Source: an uncultured Alphaproteobacteria bacterium
GTDB lineage: Bacteria > Pseudomonadota > Alphaproteobacteria > RF32 > CAG-239
Assembly (NCBI GenBank): GCA_900540425.1
Contig: UQFU01000050.1
Span: forward strand, 1 to 13,015
Direction: 5' to 3'
DNA length: 13,015 nucleotides
Part shown: piece after piece, positions 5,782 to 12,913 of the stretch
Layout: each line of letters opens with the position of its first letter
Numbering within the stretch: position 1 is the stretch's first letter
Notes under the pieces: model-generated
The model's database searches: none
What the model was told of the DNA's origin: nothing
Seen by the model: only the letters and a program-made list of their open reading frames with translations
Program-made: the position numbers and the translations under genes

Positions 5782-8241
5782 ATGGCATATGTAACGGCGG
5801 CTCTGAAAAGTTTTATATCCATTTTCGGAAAAAAAATAAAGATTATTTTGGCCGTGTTTGCGGCTATTGCGGCATTGCTGCTGGTTCTTGCGCTGCTGCT
5901 CGGTTTGGCGCATTTGGTACAGTACGGCTTGTCGGCCAAGAATCTGAACCGGGTCGGCGAATTTATCTGGAGTTTGAAAAACAATCCGCTGAAAATTGCC
6001 GATGCTTATCGGGAGTGGTATCAGGTTTTGGGCGTATCTTGGGAAAAAGGCGATTTTTCCTGGGGAATGGCAATCCCTTTTTTGTCGCCGATCATTCTGG
6101 GGTGGGCGATTTGGCGGGCGCTGGCGGAATTTAAGGTTTTTACAAAGCTGCGTTTTCGTTTGGAAAATCATCTGGCAACCGAAAATGATGTTCGGAAGAT
6201 GGGGCTGCTGAACGGGTTTTTGATGTATTTGGGGCGTTTTTTTGATCGGGATCTCCGTCTCGGCGACACTTACAGCGTTTGGGTTTTGGGCGAATCCGGA
6301 ATGGGAAAGACTTCCGGGGTTGCCATTCCTTCAATTTTGGAATCGGACAAGGCTTGTATTGCCGCGGCAGACGACAACGGCATTCTGGCCAAATATACGG
6401 CGGGTTACCGGGCACGGCTGGGGCCGGTTTTCTATTTTGACTGGCGGTTGAGCGACAATCCTGACAAAGGCGAGTACTGGCCGCGGTGGAATCCCCTTTC
6501 GCCGCGTAACCTGCCCCGGGGCGGAAGCAAGCGCGAGCGTTATATTCTGGCTTTGTCAAAAGCTTTGCTGGGGCAGGACCGGACGGTGGCGGAAGAAAAT
6601 TACTGGGACCGTCTGAGCCAGATTGCGCTGGACGGTTTATTGCAGTTTTTTACGGCCAAGGTTGAGCAGGCGGCGGCCAATGATTATTTTCTGACCAAAA
6701 TTTCCGAAAAAGGCTCGGTGTTTCGGGAGGATCGCGAACTGTTGCTGGGGTATTATGTTATGATGCCCGAAAAAATCAGCCGGAAGATTATTGCTCTGGC
6801 CAAAAGCAACAAGCTTAACTGGGATAATTACCTTCCGGTCGGAAGCTGGGGGGGCATTCCGGAAGAATGGCAGGGGCGGGAGATGTGTCTGCCGATGTTT
6901 GCCGATTTTCTGATTCAGCGTTATTTTCTGATTGCCCAGGACAGCCCCGCTGATGAAGATGTTTGGAAATTGTTGTTGGAAGAGTTTTTGGAAGAGGCGG
7001 CGCTGTTTGGGTATCATCCGCGGGTGAAGCATGAGCTGCGGCAGATTTTTTATCTTTCCAAAAAGCAGCGCAATATTGTTTTTCCGATGCTGCTCAAGCC
7101 ATTGACCGTTTTTCGGAATAAGGTCGTCAGAGAGCGGACATCAGTCAGCGATTTTTATTTGCGGCAGTCGCGCGGGGTTAAAAACCAATACGGCGTTTGG
7201 CAGGTTTCAACGGTTTATAACGTGTATAACAATGATTATATGAGCCGTTTCTTTATGGATATGCTGATTGAAGACGCGCTGACGGTGCATCGCAACTCTG
7301 GCGGATATCCGCTGATGGTGGTGATGGACGATTTGGCCAAGCTGCCGAAATATAATTCTTTGGAAGACGGCGTCGGTTCGGGATTGAACGCTAAGGTTTC
7401 GTTTTTGCTGGTATCCAACGATCTGCAGAAAATACAGCAGCTGTATGGCTGGGAGAGGCTGGAGAGCATTATAGCGGCGGCAACGTATAAGCTGCTGACG
7501 GCTTCGGATAATAAGGGAATGAGCAAGCAGCTTGAGGAATTGGCGGTTTTCGGCACCAAGTCGGTTCAGATTCCGCAGATTAAGAACAAAGGTATGCTGC
7601 GGCTCCGGCACGGGCTGAATGACGGAAGCTATTTTCGGCGGATTGCCAAAGCTTTGAACAGTCGTTATGAAGGAGAACTGTTTAAGCGCGGAACGCATTT
7701 GCTGCTGGCAGAAGGTTTTTATCATCGTCCGATTAAGGCGCAGACGGAGTTCTTTTTGAATAATTCGGAGATGATTGAGAAATCGGCTCTGAAACCGAAA
7801 TGTTTTGTGGCTTTGGAAACCTGGCAGCGCCGCAATCCGCAAGATTTGAATCCGCCGCTGTTGATTGACGTGCTGCGCAATTCGGGCATCAAAATTGAAA
7901 AAGGCGAAGATGTTGATGTCTTTATTGCCCGGGCATTTGAGGCGGCTTCGGAATACAAGGCGCAGATTCCGGACAAGACCAGTGTTCTGACTGAGGAAAT
8001 TACGTCGCGCTGGAGCAGCCGCAAAGTGAAGTTTGAGACCGGAAAATTGAAGCGCCTCGCCGCCAGCAGCAGCGAAGATTGGTGGATGACAGAGGAATCT
8101 TTTGAGGTTCCGATGCAGAACAAAGAAGCCGAAGAGGCCGTTTCGGACAAGAATCCGGAGGAGCTTCCGGCCAAGGAAACGGCGGCAGAACCGTCCGGTT
8201 ATGATAAACAGATGGTCGTTGACAATCCTGATGATATTTAG
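5782..8241 (+). CDS. VirD4/TraG-family type IV coupling ATPase
   Basis: This 819-aa protein resembles the coupling ATPases that deliver DNA or protein substrates to type IV secretion channels at the inner membrane. Two hydrophobic segments (about 20-47 and 94-113) anchor the N-terminus. The sequence then follows the VirD4 order: a HLATENDV segment, Walker A GESGMGKTS (170-178, K176), IAAADDNGILAKYTAGYRARLG, PRWNPLSP, and a Walker B strand LMVVMDDLAKL (D516, D517). KVSFLLVSNDLQKIQQLYG closes the core. Two positions are unusual: Walker B has DD instead of DE, and the usual glutamine after the sensor strand appears to be asparagine (SND). The last 170 or so residues are an extension with an acidic tail, which recalls the long C-termini of DotL-type coupling proteins that bind adaptors; the DotL assignment is not proven. 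AGGAG (5771-5775) lies 6 nt before the ATG. Confidence 0.85.
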   Translation: MAYVTAALKSFISIFGKKIKIILAVFAAIAALLLVLALLLGLAHLVQYGLSAKNLNRVGEFIWSLKNNPLKIADAYREWYQVLGVSWEKGDFSWGMAIPFLSPIILGWAIWRALAEFKVFTKLRFRLENHLATENDVRKMGLLNGFLMYLGRFFDRDLRLGDTYSVWVLGESGMGKTSGVAIPSILESDKACIAAADDNGILAKYTAGYRARLGPVFYFDWRLSDNPDKGEYWPRWNPLSPRNLPRGGSKRERYILALSKALLGQDRTVAEENYWDRLSQIALDGLLQFFTAKVEQAAANDYFLTKISEKGSVFREDRELLLGYYVMMPEKISRKIIALAKSNKLNWDNYLPVGSWGGIPEEWQGREMCLPMFADFLIQRYFLIAQDSPADEDVWKLLLEEFLEEAALFGYHPRVKHELRQIFYLSKKQRNIVFPMLLKPLTVFRNKVVRERTSVSDFYLRQSRGVKNQYGVWQVSTVYNVYNNDYMSRFFMDMLIEDALTVHRNSGGYPLMVVMDDLAKLPKYNSLEDGVGSGLNAKVSFLLVSNDLQKIQQLYGWERLESIIAAATYKLLTASDNKGMSKQLEELAVFGTKSVQIPQIKNKGMLRLRHGLNDGSYFRRIAKALNSRYEGELFKRGTHLLLAEGFYHRPIKAQTEFFLNNSEMIEKSALKPKCFVALETWQRRNPQDLNPPLLIDVLRNSGIKIEKGEDVDVFIARAFEAASEYKAQIPDKTSVLTEEITSRWSSRKVKFETGKLKRLAASSSEDWWMTEESFEVPMQNKEAEEAVSDKNPEELPAKETAAEPSGYDKQMVVDNPDDI

Positions 8242-8249
8242 ACAAAATA

Positions 8250-8278
8250 TTGACTTATTTTGCCGCTTGTGATATAGT
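8250..8278 (+). promoter_or_regulatory. Sigma-70-type promoter for the metallopeptidase pair
   Basis: TTGACT (8250-8255) and TATAGT (8273-8278) are separated by 17 nt, each with 5 of 6 consensus bases. Initiation would fall near 8285, so the upstream ATG at 8282 could not be used from this promoter. This supports translation from ATG 8306, which follows AGGAG at 8292-8296. The two peptidase genes can thus be expressed apart from the ATPase. Confidence 0.68.
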
Positions 8279-8305
8279 TGAATGAAATATCAGGAGAATG
8301 CGGCG

Positions 8306-9637
8306 ATGATTTTTGATGATTCCAGAGAAACCGTTCTTAGCAATTTAGAACAATATATTCGCGGCGGCTGTTATCCGTTTTGTGTTAAGCCCGCTTATTT
8401 TCGGGAGTTGGAAGATTTTTGGGAACCAGACCGGCGGGAACTGGAGCGGAGCATGGCTCAAAAAGGGATGAGTTGTGTTGCCTTGTGCTACAATAATAAT
8501 GTTGATGCCGGCAGGAGCGGCTTGAACCGCAGGGTTCATAACGGAGAGCTGCTGCGGCGGATTACGATGCGATACGGGCAAAACAGTACTGCGTTTATGA
8601 AAGACGTCGGTTTGGACAAGGGCAACAGTCTGACGGCGGTTATGTACGGGACAACATATAACCCGGCTATCCGGGATATGGGAAAAAATGCGGCCGGTTA
8701 TTGCATGTGGGGCGAAAAGAATGTTTTGGTGTTATATGCCGCTGCTTTGTCGCCGATGTCGTCTTTGCATAACTTTTATCATGAAACCGCTCATGCCTTG
8801 CAGCGTAAGCTTAAACTGGGGGAGCGCGAGGACAAGGTTGTCGCTATGTTGGAGAAACGGGTGCGGAATGCGAATGGGACTGTCCAACAGGCGGCCAGGA
8901 AGGCTTTTGAGGGAGAAAAGCGTTATGTTAACTATCTTGGCGAGGCCCATGCGGAGCTTTTCGGGGCAGCGATGATGCTGCTGCGAACCAGGACCGAGCG
9001 CGAGTATCAGTCTGCCCGGCAGTTTTTGGTGCGGCAGGCGGCGAACCGGATGCATCAGGGGCGGGGGAAGGAAGCTGCGGATTATAACTATTACCGCCCG
9101 TTGTTAAAGATGCTGGAACAGTTTGATACTCTGGGGCGGCGCGGCCGGGCAGAATTCGGAAAGGTTAACGGCCGTTTCAGTTTGGACAAGGTTGCGCTTT
9201 TTACACATAACATTGTGAGGGAAAATGCCATGAGCCGCGATGAGTTCCGCGTGTTCAGCACTTCTGTTGAGCCGTTGGAGCAATTGCAGCAGAAACAGGG
9301 GCAGCCGGGATACGGCTGGCTCGGAGAAGCATTCGGAAGTGCGGCGGTGGTTCAGATGTCGGCCGATGAGTTGAATTTGCAGGCGTTGGGGAATCGTTTG
9401 GCGGCGGCCAAGTCACAACGGCAGATTTATGACGCGTTTAGGGAATTTCGCGATGTGGTTCCCGAAACGGATCGCCTGTATGAAGTCTATAAGCAGCATA
9501 ATCACCAAGGGCGTTTGTATGACAAACTGCGCAAAACGGAAGAAATTTTGGGTGTTGACCGGTTGTTTGGGAAGTTTGCCGAAAAACGCCGGACTTTGGG
9601 GGCTAAGATTATGAATCGCATCAGCGGCGGGCGGTGA
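8306..9637 (+). CDS. Putative HExxH zinc metallopeptidase, paralog 1
   Basis: I do not recognise a named family for this 443-aa protein. It has the zinc-peptidase motif HETAH at residues 159-163, within NFYHETAHALQRKL, where two histidines would bind zinc and E160 would act as the general base. A second conserved motif, GEAHAELFGAA, begins at 212. E213 lies 50 residues after the second histidine, a plausible third ligand as in gluzincin-type enzymes. The same two motifs recur at matching positions in the next gene, and the pair also share YNYY/YNYW, TRT.EE/TRTERE and GGxxxxxxxPAY segments, so they are tandem duplicates. There is no signal peptide or membrane helix; the C-terminus is basic (KIMNRISGGR). 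Start 8306 is chosen over 8282 from the AGGAG site, the upstream promoter and the paralog's matching MI start. Peptidase activity is inferred; its place beside a coupling ATPase makes a secreted effector possible. Confidence 0.75.
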   Translation: MIFDDSRETVLSNLEQYIRGGCYPFCVKPAYFRELEDFWEPDRRELERSMAQKGMSCVALCYNNNVDAGRSGLNRRVHNGELLRRITMRYGQNSTAFMKDVGLDKGNSLTAVMYGTTYNPAIRDMGKNAAGYCMWGEKNVLVLYAAALSPMSSLHNFYHETAHALQRKLKLGEREDKVVAMLEKRVRNANGTVQQAARKAFEGEKRYVNYLGEAHAELFGAAMMLLRTRTEREYQSARQFLVRQAANRMHQGRGKEAADYNYYRPLLKMLEQFDTLGRRGRAEFGKVNGRFSLDKVALFTHNIVRENAMSRDEFRVFSTSVEPLEQLQQKQGQPGYGWLGEAFGSAAVVQMSADELNLQALGNRLAAAKSQRQIYDAFREFRDVVPETDRLYEVYKQHNHQGRLYDKLRKTEEILGVDRLFGKFAEKRRTLGAKIMNRISGGR

Positions 9638-9639
9638 GC

Positions 9640-10932
9640 ATGATTGTAACCTATCAGCCGGAAGACATCTTAAAAGACGTGGAAAAATATCTTGACGGCG
9701 GAATGGATAATCTGGGATTTGTGCCTGCCTATGTTTTTCAGACGGCTGATTATATGGCCGAAGATGCGGCAAGGCTGGAAAAACTGTTTAATGACGATAA
9801 GTTATTGAGGGTGTCGCTGCTTGATTATCGCCGCTTTGTCGATGCGGAGAAGACTTTTCGCGGACATCGCGTTTTGAAAGAACAGGAACTTTGGGCGCAC
9901 CTGGAAAAGACGTTTGGCGAAGATACCCCAAAGGTTTTGTCCGGAATGAATATCATAAAAGATACGCCGGAAGGCAAGCGTTTTTACCGCTGGGCGACGG
10001 GGTTGCATTCTTTGGATCATGATATTGCAATTGCGGCGCATTGTGCAAGTGATTTTTGGGGCAGGGATATTATCGTCGCCTATAATACCAATGATGTTGT
10101 ACCGGAGTTGGAATGCAGGAATTTTTATCATGAATCGGCGCATGTTCTGCAAACAAAATATGATTTGTTTGTTGACCGACAGGTCGATTTTTTGAGGCGG
10201 TACAGAGATATGGTCAGAGGTGCTAAATATGATAAAAATGACAAGCAGTTTGCCCGCCGTTGGAACAAGGACTGGAAGTATTTTCAATATAAGGCAGAAA
10301 CGCATGCCCATACTTTCGGTACGGCGGTTATGTTGGCAAAAACCCGGACCAAGGAAGAGTTTTCCCATGTGGCCGATTTTGTTTTGGAAGATGCCGCCGG
10401 TACTCTAAGGTCGGGTATGGGCAGTTGGCGGTCTGCCTGTTATAATTATTGGCCGATGGCAGAAGAACTGGTGAGATCCCTGTCTGACGAGACCATGAGG
10501 CGGAGAATGCTGACGGCGGACGGTCGGCCGGATTTTAAGAAGATTTGTTTTTATACGGCGGAAATCGTCAACCGGCAGGCGTATGGCAAAGATGAATATT
10601 GGTTTTATTTGACGGCCGAAGCAAGGTTATGGGGTGATAAATTGAAGACGGAGAAAAATTGCCGCCGGATTGCGGAGGAATTTGAACGTTCTGAAAATTA
10701 CAGGATGCGTTTTTGGCGGGGAAATCCCCAAAGCATAAATATTTGGGCGGCAAAAAATATTCGGTCCGGCGAGGATTATAATCAGGTTATGGAAAATTTG
10801 CATTTTAAAGGTACGTCGAAGCTTGCCCAAAGAATGAATGAGAGGCTGGAGCCTGTTCGGGAAATGGTGCGAAAGCACTGGCTGGATCCGGCGGGTGATA
10901 GGCAGATGCAGAAATTGCGTCGGGAACGGTGA
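9640..10932 (+). CDS. Putative HExxH zinc metallopeptidase, paralog 2
   Basis: This 430-aa protein is the tandem paralog of the preceding one. It carries HESAH at residues 164-168 within NFYHESAHVLQTKY, and KAETHAHTFGTAV around E220, 52 residues after the second motif histidine. Spacing and flanks match paralog 1, so these positions are conserved although the proteins have diverged greatly elsewhere. The N-terminal GGMDNLGFVPAYVF matches GGCYPFCVKPAYF of paralog 1. It has no signal peptide or membrane segment and ends in a strongly basic tail (MQKLRRER). An alternative GTG start at 9634 overlaps the upstream TGA by 4 nt. I prefer ATG 9640 because the paralog also begins MI, but either way the two genes are translationally coupled. 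The enzymatic role is inferred from the motif; substrate and location are unknown. Confidence 0.74.
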   Translation: MIVTYQPEDILKDVEKYLDGGMDNLGFVPAYVFQTADYMAEDAARLEKLFNDDKLLRVSLLDYRRFVDAEKTFRGHRVLKEQELWAHLEKTFGEDTPKVLSGMNIIKDTPEGKRFYRWATGLHSLDHDIAIAAHCASDFWGRDIIVAYNTNDVVPELECRNFYHESAHVLQTKYDLFVDRQVDFLRRYRDMVRGAKYDKNDKQFARRWNKDWKYFQYKAETHAHTFGTAVMLAKTRTKEEFSHVADFVLEDAAGTLRSGMGSWRSACYNYWPMAEELVRSLSDETMRRRMLTADGRPDFKKICFYTAEIVNRQAYGKDEYWFYLTAEARLWGDKLKTEKNCRRIAEEFERSENYRMRFWRGNPQSINIWAAKNIRSGEDYNQVMENLHFKGTSKLAQRMNERLEPVREMVRKHWLDPAGDRQMQKLRRER

Positions 10933-10961
10933 TTTTGGGGCTGTAAAAAATAATTTCTTTC

Positions 10962-10970
10962 TGTTATATT
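10962..10970 (+). promoter_or_regulatory. Extended -10 promoter candidate for rarA
   Basis: TGTTATATT fits the extended -10 pattern TGnTATAAT with one mismatch in the hexamer (TATATT at 10965-10970). The region 17 nt upstream (TGTAAA) is a poor -35, as is common for extended -10 promoters. Initiation near 10977 would leave a leader of about 29 nt before rarA, whose ribosome-binding site is weak (AAGG at 11000-11003, only 2 nt from the ATG). Confidence 0.45.
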
Positions 10971-11005
10971 AGAACAAATTTTGAACGAATCGGTAAAATA
11001 AGGCA

Positions 11006-12067
11006 ATGGAAGAAGATACCCTGTTTTCGGCGCAGGTCAAGCGCCCGCTGGCAGACCGTCTGCGTCCCCAATCTCTCAAGGAAGTGGTGGGGCAGGATCA
11101 GGTCGTGGGTGACAATGCGCCTCTGGGACGGATGATCCGTTCCGGGAAAATTACCTCTTTTATTCTCTGGGGGCCTCCGGGCTGCGGAAAAACGACGATT
11201 GCCCGTTTGATTGCCGAGCATACGAATTTATATTTTGAACAAATTTCCGCGGTGTTTTCCGGGGTGGCCGATTTGAAACGGGTATTTACTTATGCACAAG
11301 AGCGCCGGGCAACCCAGGGAAAAGGAACATTGCTGTTTGTTGATGAAATCCATCGTTTTAACAAGTCGCAGCAAGACGGTTTTTTGCCTTATGTTGAGGA
11401 CGGAACCGTCATTTTGGTCGGAGCGACGACCGAGAATCCTTCTTTTGAGCTGAATGCGGCGTTGTTGTCGCGGTGTCAGGTTTTTGTTTTGAACCGGTTG
11501 AACTCCGATAATTTTGAGGAGCTGCTGCAACGGGCGGAAAAAGAACTGGGCAAAAAGCTTCCGGTTGACGAGGATGCCCGGCAGTTTATGAAAGATACGG
11601 CGGACGGCGACGGGCGCTATATTTTGAATTTGGCCGAATCGGTCTGGGCGTATGCGCAGCCGGGAGAGATTTTCGACAAGGAAAGTATTGTCAAGATTAT
11701 CCGTTCGCGCGCGCCGGTTTATGACAAGGGGCGCGACGGGCATTATAATCTGATTTCCGCCGTTCATAAGTCTTTGCGCGGCACCGATGTCGATGCCGCC
11801 CTTTATTGGGTGGCGCGGATGTTGGAAGCCGGGGAGGATCCGAAGTATATTTTTCGCCGGCTGACGCGTTTTGCGGTGGAGGACGTATCAATGGCCGATC
11901 CGAATGCCGTAACCCAGGCGATTTCCTGCTGGCAGACGTATGAGCGGCTGGGGTCTCCGGAGGGCGATTTGGCTTTGATGCAGCTGACGGCTTATTTGGC
12001 GACGGCACCGAAGTCGGCGGCGGTTTATAAAGCGATGCACGCGGCTCGGGGCCCTCTTTTTCGCTGA
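11006..12067 (+). CDS. rarA: RarA/MgsA replication-associated AAA+ ATPase, N-terminal and central part (frame-broken)
   Basis: RarA (MgsA) is a clamp-loader-like AAA+ ATPase that acts at stalled replication forks. All core motifs are here: an N-terminal RPLADRLRPQSLKEVVGQ, Walker A GPPGCGKTT (56-64), Walker B LLFVDEIHRFNKSQQD (109-124, D113/E114), sensor 1 GATTENPSFELN (139-150) and the arginine finger LLSRC (R156). The lid and the first part of the C-terminal tetramerisation domain follow, up to YKAMHAAR. The frame then reads GPLFR and stops at 353 aa. The remaining, recognisable C-terminus of RarA continues in the -1 frame from 12061 as SLMPPKN and is listed as the next feature. Rejoined, the protein would be about 432 aa, the normal length. 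The break lies at a run of five T (12057-12061). It could be a true mutation, a sequencing error or a functional split. Confidence 0.93.
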   Translation: MEEDTLFSAQVKRPLADRLRPQSLKEVVGQDQVVGDNAPLGRMIRSGKITSFILWGPPGCGKTTIARLIAEHTNLYFEQISAVFSGVADLKRVFTYAQERRATQGKGTLLFVDEIHRFNKSQQDGFLPYVEDGTVILVGATTENPSFELNAALLSRCQVFVLNRLNSDNFEELLQRAEKELGKKLPVDEDARQFMKDTADGDGRYILNLAESVWAYAQPGEIFDKESIVKIIRSRAPVYDKGRDGHYNLISAVHKSLRGTDVDAALYWVARMLEAGEDPKYIFRRLTRFAVEDVSMADPNAVTQAISCWQTYERLGSPEGDLALMQLTAYLATAPKSAAVYKAMHAARGPLFR

Positions 12068-12303
12068 TGCCGCCGAAAAATATTCTTAACGCACCGACCA
12101 AGTTGATGCGCGATTTAGGTTACAACGAAGGTTATCAATATGATCCCGATTGCGAAGACGGCTTTTCCGGCGCCAATTATTTTCCCGACGGCATCAGCCG
12201 CGTTAAATTATATCATCCGGTCGAGCGCGGTTTTGAACGGGAGATAAAAAAGAGGGTGGAGTATTTTGACAAACTGCGCGCCGAAAAACAAAAGCTTATC
12301 TAG
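12067..12303 (+). CDS. rarA: RarA/MgsA C-terminal domain fragment, separated by a -1 frame break
   Basis: This 78-codon frame is the missing end of RarA. MPPKNILNAPTKLMRDLGYN is the highly conserved segment just after the usual HAAR linker, and DGFSGANYFPDG plus ERGFEREIKKRVEYFDKLRA match the family's final residues. In the RarA structure this segment belongs to the C-terminal tetramerisation domain. Its ATG overlaps the upstream stop as TGATG (12065-12069), an arrangement that permits termination-reinitiation, so two polypeptides could be made and could associate. No independent Shine-Dalgarno is visible. Both parts show undamaged coding sequence apart from the single break, which means it is either very recent, an assembly/base-calling artefact, or tolerated. 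Confidence 0.85.
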   Translation: MPPKNILNAPTKLMRDLGYNEGYQYDPDCEDGFSGANYFPDGISRVKLYHPVERGFEREIKKRVEYFDKLRAEKQKLI

Positions 12304-12350
12304 GGGTTTATTAGAGCGATTTTACGGGGAACTCAGAAAGTTGATTTCGC

Positions 12351-12432
12351 AAGCTCACTCGTCACGTAAGGCTCTGTCTGCGCACGATGTGCTTGCCAGT
12401 CGCCAACTATCGACTACACGTATTTCTATATA
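12351..12432 (+). repeat. Diverged intergenic module C, copy 1
   Basis: The segment starting with TTCGCAAGCTCACTCG and running through GATGTGCTTGCCAG to CAACTATCGACTACACGTA is a degenerate relative of 12821-12896. The shared core is a GCGC, GATG, CTTGC, GC, ACTATC, CTA, GTA series in the same order and orientation. Similarity is partial and was judged by eye only. Confidence 0.4.
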
Positions 12433-12550
12433 CGCTAGGATTTTCTTCGCCCCTAGAAATCACTCTACTAATTTCACCAGCAGAACTTTTGTAAAAAATC
12501 GTATAATGGGCGTCTCCAACAACGGAATGTTTGCAGTTGAGGAAAGGGGA

Positions 12551-12595
12551 AATTCGAAGATCCCTTGACGTTTTCTTACGAAAACGAGGGATGAC
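12551..12595 (+). repeat. 45-nt hairpin repeat module A, copy 1
   Basis: This begins AATTCGAAGATCCCTTGACG. It forms a stem of ATCCCT (12560-12565) with AGGGAT (12587-12592) and an inner stem CGTTTTC (12569-12575) with GAAAACG (12580-12586), with a TGA bulge between them. A second copy 201 nt downstream differs at one base only. Confidence 0.9.
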
Positions 12596-12606
12596 TTTAA
12601 TGTATT

Positions 12607-12690
12607 TGTCATTCCGGGCTTGACCCGGAATCCAGGCGGATATGGAAGCAATGTTGACCTGGACTCCGGCTCGGAGGCCGGAGTGACAGA
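12607..12690 (+). repeat. 84-nt palindromic repeat module B, copy 1 (REP/MITE-like)
   Basis: The ends TGTCA and TGACA are inverted. Within each end is a local hairpin: ATTCCGGG/CCCGGAAT on the left and ACTCCGGC/GCCGGAGT on the right. TCCAGG and CCTGGA pair across the centre. The whole unit can therefore fold as a cruciform. It recurs at 12914-12997 with a single mismatch (12643 T versus 12950 A). Repeats of this look, starting GTCATTCCGGGCTTGACCCG, are widespread in intergenic DNA of proteobacteria. Confidence 0.92.
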
Positions 12691-12751
12691 TAAAAAAACA
12701 GGTCGGTATGACAGGAAGAGAAAAAATTCCGTGCTGTGACAGGAAGGAATT

Positions 12752-12796
12752 AATTCGAAGATCCCTTGACGTTTTCTTACGAAAATGAGGGATGAC
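12752..12796 (+). repeat. 45-nt hairpin repeat module A, copy 2
   Basis: This is identical to copy 1 except for C to T at 12786, which turns one inner-stem G-C pair into a G-T/U wobble and so keeps the fold. Only module B1 and two short TGACAGGAAG repeats lie between the copies. Confidence 0.9.
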
Positions 12797-12820
12797 CTGC
12801 ACGGCAGGTGCGCGGCGGAT

Positions 12821-12896
12821 TTGCTGCTTCGGCTTAAGTGCCTTAGAGGCGCGATGCTTGCAATGTGCACTATCTCTGCCTAAGGTACTGTATGCC
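12821..12896 (+). repeat. Diverged intergenic module C, copy 2
   Basis: TTGCTGCTTCGGCTTAAGTG leads into GCGCGATGCTTGCAATGTGC, then ACTATCTCTGCCTAAGGTAC. It aligns loosely and in the same orientation with 12351-12432, and it sits between hairpin A2 and palindrome B2. It may be a remnant of a longer repeated intergenic unit. Confidence 0.4.
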
Positions 12897-12913
12897 ACGA
12901 CACTCCTCTCACC

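Noticed and set aside
4309..6171. 620-codon open frame on the minus strand opposite the pentapeptide and ATPase genes
   Set aside because: It is entirely antisense to two well-supported genes and its peptide is a low-complexity mix rich in F, L, R and Q. It arises because the codon use of the sense gene avoids stops in this frame.
12053..12067. Programmed -1 frameshift in rarA
   Set aside because: The T5 run does not form a canonical X XXY YYZ slippery heptamer in the reading frame, and no clear downstream stimulatory hairpin is seen. Slippage is not excluded, but mutation, sequencing error or reinitiation at TGATG are simpler.
12502..12507. Perfect TATAAT as a promoter for a small RNA or gene
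   Set aside because: There is no -35 box at 15-19 nt and no TG extension, and nothing gene-like follows before the repeats.
12266..12568. 100-codon plus-strand frame overlapping the end of rarA
   Set aside because: It starts inside the conserved RarA C-terminus in another frame and runs through repeat DNA, with no ribosome-binding site and no recognisable domain.
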